Assembly: GCA_963691705.1 (NCBI GenBank)
Contig: OY829542.1
Span: 32,970,579-33,034,578 of the forward strand
Direction of reading: 5' to 3'
From: Viola odorata
Taxonomy: Eukaryota; Streptophyta; Magnoliopsida; Malpighiales; Violaceae
DNA length: 64,000 nucleotides
Shown: positions 56,030 through 64,000 of the stretch, piece by piece
Layout: each line of letters begins with the position of its first letter
How positions within the stretch are numbered: position 1 is the first letter of the stretch
Position numbers and translations under genes: made by a program
The notes under the pieces: model-generated
Databases searched by the model: none
What the model saw: only the letters and a program-made list of their open reading frames with translations
What the model was told of the DNA's origin: nothing

Positions 56030-56560
56030 ATGAATGCAAGAATTTAAATGACAGTTGATTGTATACGAGAAATGATGGATTTCACGCATACGAAATGAGA
56101 TGCTGAGTTTGGTTGTATGCGAAAAATGATTATTTTAAGCATACGAGAATTTATCGCTAGGTGATTGCATACGAAAAATGATGGATTTTTCGTATGTGAG
56201 AATTTAAATGCTAGTTGATTGCATGCGAGAAATGATGGATTTTACGCATGTGAGAATTAAAATGCTAGTTGATTGCATGCGAAAAATGATGGATTTTACG
56301 CATACGAAAATGAAATACTGAGTTGATTGCGTGCGAAAAATGATTGATTTTAAGCACACGAGAATTTAAATACTGTGTTGATTGCATGCGAAAAATGATT
56401 GATTTTATGCATACGAGAATTTAAATGCTGTGTTGATTGCATGCGAAAAATGATTGATTTTACGCATACGAGAATTTAAATGCTGTGTTGATTGCATGCG
56501 AAAAATGATGGATTTTACGCATACGAAAATGAAATGCTGTTTTGATAAGTGCAGAAAAAT
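56030..56560 (-). repeat. ~58-bp tandem repeats in the D 5' LTR
   Basis: Eight to ten diverged copies of a unit with GTTGATTGCATGCGAAAAATGA, written in plus orientation in two parts as GTTGATTGCATGCG and AAAAATGAT(T/G)GATTTTA, then CGCATACGAGAATTTAAATG. The array is absent from the truncated 3' LTR. Confidence 0.8.
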
Positions 56561-57816
56561 TAAATGCTATTGGCGATTTACAGGGAAGAAAAAAAGTTTA
56601 ATGATTTGCAGAAAATAAAACAGGTTGATATGCAGGGAATAAACAGTTGGATATTTGCAAAAAATAAAACAATTGATATTGCAGAAAATAAAACAATTGA
56701 TATTGCGGAAAATAAAACAATTGATATTGCGGAAGAATTTCCAACAGTTTTGCGAAAAATTAAAGCAGTTGATATTGCAGAAAATAAACAGTTGATATTG
56801 CGACCGACCATGTAGGCGGTATTGAATTTAAATTGCTGAAAGTAAATTGCTGAAATTTAAAGTGCGGGAAAGTAAAGTGCGGAAAAGTAAACAATTGATA
56901 ATTTGCGGAAGGATTTCCAGCAGTTTTGCGAAAAATTAAAGCAGTTGAATGTTTACGAAAATTAAAATGCGACCGACCATGTAGGCGGTATTGAATTTAA
57001 ATTGCTGAAAGTAAATTGCTGGAATTTAAAGTGCGGAAAAGTAAAGTGCGGAAAATTAAACAGTTGATAATTTGCGGAAGGATTTCCAGCAGTTTTGCGA
57101 AAAATTAAAGCAGTTGATATTGCAGATAATAAACAGTTGATATTGCGACCGACCATGTAGGCGGTATTGAATTTAAATTGCTGAAAGAAAATTGCTGAAA
57201 TTTAAAGTGCGGAAAAGTAAAGTGCGGAAAATTAAACAGTTGATAATTTGCGGAAAGATTTCCAGCAGTGTGCGAAAAATTAAAACAGTTGATAAATTGC
57301 GAAAATTAAATGCGACCGACCATGTAGGCGGTATAATAAATGACTGAATTTAAATATCATGAAAATAAATATTGCGATAAGAAAGAAGCAATTCGGATAT
57401 AGAACAATTAAATAACAAGTTGTCGCAAGAACGAGCATACGAAAAATATGAACCGGAAATGACGCATGTGTGCATTTAAATCATGTATAAACATTTAAAA
57501 CATGGTATACTGCTATTTAATTTCGTGCATAAATATTTAATCATGGTATATAAATATTTAAGCAAAGTGAAATAATAAACAAGTATTGTAAATAATGATT
57601 AATTAAATATGGTATACGAATTAAATTAAACATTACGTACGAGCATGAAATAAAATGACGCTGAAAATGACTCGAATAGTTGACGAAAAATTTAATTGGG
57701 CCGGGCCCGCATGCATGATTTAAATCAAATTGGGCTAGGAATGAATCCTAGCCCATGACACAATTAAAGGCAAGATGGGCTTGGCTTAAGCCAAGGCCCA
57801 TCAGCCTTTTTTAAGA

Positions 57817-57837
57817 GGGACGGGCTTGGCCCGTCCC
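57817..57837 (-). other. Leader hairpin in the D 5' LTR
   Basis: GGGACGGGC-TTG-GCCCGTCCC, a 9-bp stem with loop TTG. It corresponds to GTGATGGGC-TTG-GCCCATCAC in LTR J. Confidence 0.65.
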
Positions 57838-58361
57838 CATCATCTTCTCCCTCGCAAGAACAGCATGGCTGTTCTTGCTTCACACGTCGCCGGCGCTACT
57901 GCCGGCGACTCATACAACAAAACCAGGCGACCAATTCGCCTGGTTTTTGACCTAAAAGGAAGGTCTCCCTCCCAGCAGCACAAACAAATAATTACAGCAA
58001 GAAAACAGAAACAATAACAGCAGGATTTTGGAGGAAAAAGGAATGATGCATTTTTACGTTAATTAGCGAAATAATTAAACTAAGCTACGGTAGTTTAAAC
58101 GAATGCTAGTAGAGTGAAATTAGGTTGAAACTCAGGCAATTAGAACACGTTTGAGTAGTTAAATGGTCATCGAAGTCAAGAACAACAATTAGAGAGAGAA
58201 ACCGTAAGAGAGAGAGAAGCTTACCGTTATCGTTGCTGCTGCCAACGGACGAACGAACGGGAGTGAGGCTTGAGGGTGCGTGAATTGGTCCAGAAAATGG
58301 AGAGGGAGTAGAGCTTTTTTGTGCAAGATTTCGGACCCTTTTGCCGAAGGAACAGGGCGGC

Positions 58362-58369
58362 CATTTATA
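58362..58369 (-). promoter_or_regulatory. TATA box in the D 5' LTR
   Basis: The minus strand reads GGCCTATAAATGGCC, about 900 bp into the LTR. Confidence 0.65.
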
Positions 58370-58541
58370 GGCCTCGAACGCGTGGGAGGGTGGCTGCCGG
58401 AGCTGCGCGTGGAGGAGGGCTGGAGGCTAGCCGTGATGATGGCGGAGCTAGGGGCTAAGGAGCAGGTGGCTTGGGCGACGACTTCCGTGGCTTTGCTCGT
58501 GCGTGCACTGTGCATGTGCATTATGCACATTAAATCAAGGG

Positions 58542-58583
58542 CCATTGATCTGGTTGACTTTCCTTGGTTGACCAGATCAATGG
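58542..58583 (-). promoter_or_regulatory. W-box palindrome in the D 5' LTR
   Basis: CCATTGATCTGGT and ACCAGATCAATGG form a perfect 13-bp stem. The spacer carries TTGACT and TTGACC, two W-box cores. It lies about 180 bp upstream of the TATA box, so in U3. Confidence 0.55.
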
Positions 58584-59272
58584 CCATGATCAAATGGCCT
58601 CTTATCTGGATTAAATGGCCTCGAGTCGGTTCCCGCGTGCAAACGTTCTGACTTTCCGAGACGAAGGTACCCGCGCGTAGAGAAAAATACGCTGGTTTTA
58701 GTCGTCTACAGCGAATCATGAAAATTTTCCGTTTAACGCGTTTATTTCCTCGTTCAAAGACGCGGAACGCGGGAACGGAAAAAATAAAGCGTTACACCGA
58801 AAATTGCGCGAAACGCTGTAGACTATTGCGAGCAGAAAAAAATCTAGCAACTAGTTGATGGAAAACATTTTGAAGTCAAGCTGTTGTCCGAGCGAACTTA
58901 CTCGGGTCCGATAAAAGCTCGACCGTAAATAATAATAAAAAAATAAAAATACTAAAAAATGTGCTAAAATATTAAAAACACTAAAAATCATGAGATGACC
59001 TAAAACGAAGAAACGACTCGCAAACGACTGCCGGATAGTAAAAAATGTGAGTTTTCGGGCTAAAAATACTAATGATAATAATGACGAACATACTTGATGA
59101 AAAATTAAAAACGCGATTTCGAAAGCTGACGATGCTAACGATGATGCTAAAACGCGATGAAAACCCTAAAAATGTTAGTGACAGTAAATCAGCTGAAAAT
59201 GACTGTAAATTAACTAAATAACAGAAATGCTAAAATTAAATAAAAATGGCGTCAAAATTCGGGTATCAACAG

Positions 59273-60301
59273 TGGCCCTTGATACAACCGTTGGAGGCGC
59301 TGGTGTAATTCGCGGATATAATGTGGAGGCACAAAACGACGCCTCATTTCAGCTCGCAATTCTTCCCAAGATGCAATGGGTGGTGTGCCCGCAATTCGTT
59401 TGAGCAAACAAATGTGATCCCACCATTGTATTGCCAAATCCGTGAATCCCACAATGGCCAACTTAACTTTCTTTGTCTCGGAGTAATTGTAGCAAGCAAA
59501 CAGTCGGTCCACTTTGTTTTCCCACACATTGAAGGCATCCGGATCATCTTTACCTTCGAAGGGGGGAATGGAAAGTTTGATACTCGAGAGGTTGCTATCC
59601 ACTCTCTCCTCGTTGTTTTGGTTACCCCGCTGCTCAAATGCTTCATCATACTCGAATCGCCGAGCATTGTGTGCGTGCTCATAGGGCGGCGGAGAGGGGG
59701 GCCTAGGTCTGTCCACGTGAGGTGGAACATGGACATTTACTAGGTGTAAAGGGGTATCTAGGTGATTGATGTTTGGCTGCTGTCTTGTAGGATTTGGTGG
59801 TGGGACGGGTGTGTTGTTGTTTGGGGGTGGTGGTGGTGTTTGTGTTGGTGGCTGCCTTACATCTTGGTGGTTGGTGTGTGTGAAGGTAGCTTGGATGTGT
59901 GGTGATGGCGGCTGCCTTGTGTCATGGAAGTGGGTATGCGCGTGTCCTAGTGGGAACGCATAGTAATCGATGCTTGTAGGGTCAGTGGGCCGTGTATTTT
60001 GGTAGTATTGCGTTGGTGGCGGGAGATTTTGGGGTTGGTAATTGGGAGGTGGGTACTGCTGTGTAGGCGTGGGCTATGTGGGGGGTGGTTGTGAGGGAGT
60101 AGGGTTTGCTCTTTGCACCGATAAGGCAGCGATGACAGCCAAGATGTTCTCGGTGTCTTGGGCTTGCTTTGCTCTAAAGTGTTGCAAATCAGCAACATGC
60201 TGTCTAGTTTCTTGCATTTGAACCGCGAGAGAGGCCATTGCTGGATTTAGAGTAGAGGAGTCCCTCGAACTAGCATTCGAGTGTGTGTCTCGGTGAGACA
60301 T
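59273..60301 (-). pseudogene. Gag N-terminus of element C (one internal stop)
   Basis: The frame starts at the ATG at 60301, next to the acceptor-like TTTTTGCAG|GTACC. It runs through M-A-S-L-A-V-Q-M-Q-E-T, meets a TAG at 60074-60076 in a Pro/Gln/Thr-rich linker, and continues in the same frame to the Gag core ([27 protein letters not shown]). D interrupts it after L-Y-Q-G-P at 59272; the zinc knuckle and Pol resume at about 44960. Apart from the TAG this half is open. Confidence 0.8.
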
Positions 60302-60355
60302 AGTGGACGGTACCTGCAAAAAGACACAAACACAATTGGAAATAATAATGGTTAG

Positions 60356-60383
60356 TCCCTCCCTTACGTGTATCGCTCGTGTT
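60356..60383 (-). promoter_or_regulatory. Conserved box before gag of element C
   Basis: The plus strand reads TCCCTCCCTTACGTGTATCG then CTCGTGTTT. It corresponds to CTCCCTCACGTGTTTACG and CTCGTGTTT before gag of B (30452-30478), and to two copies in H. It lies 55-80 bp upstream of the ATG. Confidence 0.5.
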
Positions 60384-60567
60384 TCGCACTACACTCTAAT
60401 ACGCTCACAATCTCACCCACTCAATCTTCACTCAAGAACCAAACAAAACAAACAGTAATTAGGGCAGTGGATGGTGCACGGATTGGGAGGCTGAATGGTT
60501 GGCTTGTCTTTTCTTTTCCTTGTTAAAAAAAAAAAAGAAGGTAAGGTAAGTGCTGAATGTGTAAGGA

Positions 60568-61045
60568 TGTGCTAGAGAATATTCAGTTTTTTGTGTAGTG
60601 GGATTTGGGTGGTACACGGATGGGAAGGGCTGGAATGTGACAAGAGAAAGTGCAGCTGGTTGTGTAAGGGAATATTCAGGTTTTTTAGTAGTGGGATGTG
60701 GGTGTTGCAGCTGGTTGTGTAAGGGAATATTCAGCTTGTTTAATAGGAAGAAAACAAGGTAAGTGCTGCCATGTATGACAGAAATACTCACACATGTGCT
60801 GGGATTATAAAACAAGAGAATGTGTAAGGATATGCTAGAGAATATTCAGCTTTTGTGTAGTGGGATTTGGGTGGTACACGGATGGGAAGGGCTGGAATGT
60901 GACAAGAGGGAGTGCAGCTGGTTGTGTAAGGGAATATTCAGGTTTTTTAGTAGTGGGATGTGTGTGTTGCAGCTGGTTGTGTAAGGGAATATTCAGCTTG
61001 TTTAATAGGAAGAAAACAAGGTAAGTGCTGCCATGTATGACAGAA
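60568..61045 (-). repeat. 263-bp tandem duplication in the C leader
   Basis: The block from GCTAGAGAATATTCAG to GTGCTGCCATGTATGACAGA occurs at about 60570-60780 and about 60833-61045. Smaller repeats (GTTGTGTAAGGGAATATTCAG) occur inside each. Frames here are repeat translations. Confidence 0.75.
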
Positions 61046-61414
61046 AGCTGAAGTGGAAGAATAGAATAACTTGGGGACAAGAATGACAGTGTAAGGAATC
61101 TTGTCTGTTTGTCTGAGAGGATTAAAAACTGAAGGGAAACACACTTCAGCTTGTTGACATCAATTGGAGAAGATCAAATGGCTTCTCTTATCATCTTCCT
61201 TGCCGAAAATCAGAAACAATTGATTTTCCACGGTTAGAAATGATGTTTCAACCTTGAGATGAATGGTAAATGTGTTTGAACCATAGAAAATGGGGGAAAA
61301 CCCGAAATATCTAGCAAGCCCCTTTGGTTTTTTTGTTTTTTTTTTGTTTTTTTTTTTGTTTTGACTATTAGGGGCTGAAGATGTAGATGTTTACCAACCT
61401 AGAGGCAGCCTTGA

Positions 61415-61426
61415 GCTCCGCTACCA
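61415..61426 (-). other. Primer binding site of element C (Met-type)
   Basis: The minus strand reads TGGTAGCGGAGC, two bases after the LTR end, the same as in B. Confidence 0.75.
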
Positions 61427-61428
61427 CT

Positions 61429-62206
61429 TGATATGGCCCAAGCTCTGTTTGGAAGGAGTTTGGCCGAAGGAAACCTTGATGGAGCAGAATCTAGCCTCTT
61501 TGGGAGATTGGCGTGTAAATGATGGATATTGTTTCGGTGTTGAGATGGATGAACGGATAACTTGAAGGGGAGATGGTTTAGATTGCAGCGGACATAGATG
61601 GAGGAAAAGGAAAGTGTATTGATGATAACAAAAGGTAACTATTGTTCTTGACAAACCCCCTCACCTCTTGGATGAGTAACCTTGCCGAAAAGAACAAAGG
61701 ATCTCTAAACAAATACAACCCTTTCACCTCTTGGATGAACAACCTGATTTGTCTAGATAGATAGGTGCTGGTTTGAAGAACCCTAAGGTTTTAAGAACCC
61801 TAAATGCTGAATGATAAAAGTTGGTCCTTGAAGAAGATAACACAAAAACAAAGACAAGTGTAGAAATGAACCATTCTACACTTTAAATACTTAAGTTGCT
61901 TACAAGGGGAAAGTACCCCATTACCCTTGGACAAAGGGTCTTGCTGCCGGCCTAAGGAACCCTTGAAGATGGGTTGGAAAAGCTTGCCTTGACGTTCACC
62001 TTGGCTAAGACTTAGCCGAACGCCTTCATGGTTTGCTAGGGTTGGGCGCGCTGTTCCTCACGGTATGCCCGAGCGAAGCATGAACGCATGTAGTCCATCT
62101 CTCCCTTGCTGCCAAGTCGCGCTCTTCAGTTCTAAGGCTCTTCAATAGGGTGGCTGCTAAGGCTTTGCTCCGAGTGAAGTATCTGTGAGCATTGGTGCTC
62201 ATATCA
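61429..62206 (-). mobile_element. 5' LTR of element C
   Basis: A near-identical copy of 40129-40907, followed by the GTATG duplication at 62207-62211. Confidence 0.9.
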
Positions 62207-62211
62207 GTATG

Positions 62212-62900
62212 AGGGGTATTTACTTGGTCTAAGCTGAAAGAAGGAACTGAACTAGACTATCATCCCATCCCAAGGCCTTGAGAAGGGCCGACCTAGGTGA
62301 CAGCTGGGTCAAGTGCCAGACTAGACTAGACTTGAGGATGACGAATTACTCTCACGTCTAGAAGAAGGACCTCACTGATTTTAATCAATCTCTTGAGCTT
62401 TTCCATAAGTTTCTGATTCCTTTGTTGAAGGCTCCGCATAGCCAAAGCAAAGTGGCGGGTTAGAATCTTAGGATGAGCTTAGGAAGATTAGGGTGTTTAA
62501 AATGAAGTGATTCTTTTAATTCACTTTTGTAAAAGGTTAGGGAATCTAGTGTGAACTGGTTCCACAACTTCTTCTATGAAACCGTTTTGAAAATACTTTT
62601 ATCAATGATCAACTAGCATGGAATTGTCACCACATAAGGATCTCTACTAGGGATTTTCTTTCTCTTCTGTATTTCTTTATTTCACTACTGTTTTCTTTTA
62701 TGCAATCTTATTTTCGTGCTTATTGTTTCTCAACCAATCAAACTCTCAACCCTTGGCTGATTCTTGTCATTTACAGGAGGAATAAAGATCAGACCGATTT
62801 GTCCCTGTGTTCGAACCTCTTGCCGCTATGCACAAATCCTTTTTGCTACTTAGTGATGAGTTGTAATCTTTTTATTTATGATCGGATTCGACACCCGTCA
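62212..62900 (+). mobile_element. 5' LTR of Athila-like element E, right part
   Basis: Continuation of the LTR from 40128, ending in ACACCCGTCA. The last part matches the LTR end of A at 2290-2413, including GACCGATTTGTCCCTGTGTT. Total LTR length is about 1.65 kb. Confidence 0.8.
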
Positions 62901-62905
62901 TAAAT

Positions 62906-62923
62906 TGGCGCCGGTGCCGGGGA
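62906..62923 (+). other. Primer binding site of element E (tRNA-Asp)
   Basis: TGGCGCCGGTGCCGGGGA differs from the tRNA-Asp complement at one base (G for T). It lies five bases after the LTR end. Confidence 0.8.
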
Positions 62924-62980
62924 CAACGGTGTACTGATTTTTGTTTTTCTTGTTTGTGACAATTTTTAGTTTTCTTTTTT

Positions 62981-63871
62981 ATGAGAAATTTCAATCATTT
63001 TTCTCAATCAGCCCCTATTCCTCAAAGTTTTGATGCAGGAGATGTGTCCAGCCATGAAGGATGTTTTGGTCCGCCACAGTGGGGATATGAGCCAAATTAT
63101 AATCCATCCATATGTACTCCTTATCCCACTTGGTGGAACAAACAAAGATTAGATTATGGAGTGCAATCAGTTCCTGATTATCAATATTTCCAGCCTCCGC
63201 AACCTAGCCAAGTACCTACTGTTTCTGAAATTTTAATGAAAACCTTAATTCCATTTATGCAGGAAACAGAGGAGAATTTAGCAAGGTTAGCGAAGCAAAT
63301 GAGAGAACTTGCACTTGAGCAGGAAAGACAGAGATGCATACCTTCAAACTTCCAACCAAATGTGGAATCTGATGCTAGCACTGCCACTTTTGTGAGCAAC
63401 AAAAATCTGCCCGAGCAGTCTGATTCGTCCCAAGGCCTTAGGATGGATGACCCAGAACCAGAAACAAGCCCAGAAAATTCAGCAGAAGTTGCCACTCAAC
63501 CAAAGCAGTCCAATCAGACCCAAACTCATTCCAGCACGTCACTAGAGCAGGAGACGAAGTTTGTGGACACTTGTTGTAGCATCGAGCTGGAGGAGGATGT
63601 GAGGAAGATTGAGGAAGAAATCAAAGTGGTTGAGAATCCACAAACGGTTGTGTTTGAAAAGGAAGATTTAAATTTCTTTGATTATATTGATCCCTTTATG
63701 GAATTACCCTCTATTCACAACCATTATTTTATTTTTATTGTGCATGAACCTGAACCAGAATTTGAATCATTTTATGGTTACATGCAGATTTCGTTGCTAG
63801 AGAACCATGCACGAAATGAAATCATTCTCATCAAACTTCGTGCATTCAAAGCATTATGTAGGATTGGTTGA
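62981..63871 (+). CDS. Conserved pol-less ORF protein of element E
   Basis: An intact 296-codon frame starts at an ATG 58 bp after the PBS. The N-terminus has W-W-N-K-Q, L-D-Y-G-V-Q and Y-Q-Y-F-Q-P-P-Q-P. A helical segment with E-E-N-L-A-R-L-A-K-Q-M-R-E-L follows (about residues 100-120), then a disordered Ser/Gln/Glu-rich middle. The C-terminus has R-K-I-E-E-E-I, F-D-Y-I-D-P-F, F-E-S-F-Y-G-Y-M-Q and K-A-L-C-R-I-G. It aligns with the F protein at both ends; the middle differs in length and sequence. There is no zinc knuckle, protease or polymerase. No pol appears before stem-loop 1, which starts 47 bp after the stop. It may descend from the C-terminal linker of an Athila Gag. The function is unknown. 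Confidence 0.75.
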   Translation: MRNFNHFSQSAPIPQSFDAGDVSSHEGCFGPPQWGYEPNYNPSICTPYPTWWNKQRLDYGVQSVPDYQYFQPPQPSQVPTVSEILMKTLIPFMQETEENLARLAKQMRELALEQERQRCIPSNFQPNVESDASTATFVSNKNLPEQSDSSQGLRMDDPEPETSPENSAEVATQPKQSNQTQTHSSTSLEQETKFVDTCCSIELEEDVRKIEEEIKVVENPQTVVFEKEDLNFFDYIDPFMELPSIHNHYFIFIVHEPEPEFESFYGYMQISLLENHARNEIILIKLRAFKALCRIG

Positions 63872-63918
63872 CAAAGTGACGCTCAATGTCTAGTCCAAGA
63901 CTATAAAGAAGGACGCTG

Positions 63919-63936
63919 CATGGGAGGCAACCCATG
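63919..63936 (+). other. Stem-loop 1 of element E (loop AGGCAA)
   Basis: CATGGG-AGGCAA-CCCATG has a perfect 6-bp stem. Compared with F and D (CGTGGG/CCCACG) the second pair changes from G-C to A-T, a compensatory change. Confidence 0.75.
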
Positions 63937-64000
63937 TTCCTTCCGTTTCTGTTTTCATTTTGTTATTTTCGTTTTTATTTCTAGTTAATCTTTTTTTTTT

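Larger units (their letters stand above)
44963..59271 (-). mobile_element. Gag-only Tat/Ogre-like element D nested in element C
   Basis: A 14.3-kb minus-strand element. It has a full 4.04-kb 5' LTR (55233-59271), a tRNA-Arg type PBS, a gag gene, no protease or polymerase, a PPT and a truncated 3' LTR ending at 48087. The flanks share GTGG (left 44959-44962, right 59272-59275), a partial target duplication. The 7.1-kb interior is mostly noncoding with several repeat blocks, so D is a large non-autonomous derivative that would need Pol from an Ogre-like partner. Confidence 0.8.
55233..59271 (-). mobile_element. 5' LTR of element D
   Basis: A 4039-bp LTR from TGTTGATACCC (59271) to GCGCGACA (55233). 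It contains the W-box palindrome at 58542-58583, TATA at 58362-58369, the hairpin cluster at 57720-57950, a four-copy array at 56800-57330, ~58-bp repeats at 56030-56560, and TGCCTAACACCTTCCC near 55480. The frame at 58189-58719 is a passenger also present in the other LTR. Confidence 0.85.
40129..62206 (-). mobile_element. CRM-like Ty3/gypsy element C, split by element D
   Basis: A minus-strand element with two ~778-bp LTRs (40129-40907 and 61429-62206) and a GTATG target duplication, inserted in the LTR of E. Without D it is about 7.8 kb. The LTRs differ at only about two bases by eye, so insertion is very recent. The CRM-type RT and integrase, the G-G-D-D/PPT overlap, the Met-type PBS and the frame entering the 3' LTR match B. 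The leader (60302-61414) holds a 263-bp tandem duplication. Confidence 0.9.

Noticed and set aside
60459..61144. Three related open frames in the C leader
   Set aside because: They arise from a 263-bp tandem duplication of noncoding leader sequence and have different ends and no domain.

Overview
The window is plant nuclear DNA made almost entirely of retrotransposons, and it resembles pericentromeric heterochromatin. The evidence is Ty3/gypsy families known only from plants (CRM-like, Athila-like, Tat/Ogre-like), tRNA-Asp, tRNA-Arg and tRNA-Met type primer sites, a FAR1/FRS-type pseudogene, a Mutator-type MITE and a candidate SINE. I see no intact host gene. The species cannot be named from the sequence.

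Layout. (1) 1-2413 is the 3' end and 3' LTR of an Athila-like element (A). It is inserted at the gag start of a degraded minus-strand CRM-like element (H, 2414-~4694). (2) 4.7-11.4 kb is AT-rich DNA with a Tat-type LTR remnant, two sets of diverged tandem duplications, a 427-bp MITE with a 9-bp target duplication, and a tRNA-like SINE head. (3) 11.4-19.2 kb is a pol-less Athila-like element (F). Its 5' LTR and flank are duplicated around a 1.7-kb minus-strand insert (I) that may be an old pararetrovirus fragment. F has a tRNA-Asp PBS, a single long ORF broken by one stop, two small hairpins and a 3' noncoding region. (4) 19.2-23.6 kb holds a Tat LTR remnant, a small coiled-coil ORF and a FAR1/FRS pseudogene. 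(5) 23.6-34.7 kb is a Tat/Ogre-like LTR (J) split by a complete young CRM-like element (B, 24510-32420, TSD GCGCC). (6) 34.7-37.8 kb is an internally deleted Athila-like element (G) with a protease, the integrase tail, the 3' noncoding region and the start of an LTR. (7) 39.2-64 kb is a three-level nest. An Athila-like pol-less element (E) has its 5' LTR split by CRM-like element C (40129-62206, TSD GTATG). The gag of C is split by D (~44963-59271), a gag-only Tat/Ogre-like element with 4-kb LTRs. E resumes at 62207 with the rest of its LTR, its PBS, an intact 296-codon ORF and a hairpin.

How the parts relate. B, C and H share a CRM-type layout: Met-type PBS, a leader with a conserved CACGTG box, a gag-pol frame running into the 3' LTR, and a polypurine tract that itself encodes GGDD. 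Both B and C polyproteins are broken, so neither is autonomous now. F and E encode a shared pol-less protein ending in R-I-G, followed by a stem-loop with loop AGGCAA. G and D carry the same stem-loop after their coding regions. A second stem-loop with loop GAGG(A/G)C lies upstream of the purine-rich AAGTGT(G/A)GGG motif in F, G and A. The stems covary. F and G are also peppered with a short motif, TGCCCT(A/C)GAC, in coding and noncoding DNA on both strands. These features are the best candidates for something undescribed: a cis-acting RNA architecture shared by non-autonomous elements of two lineages.
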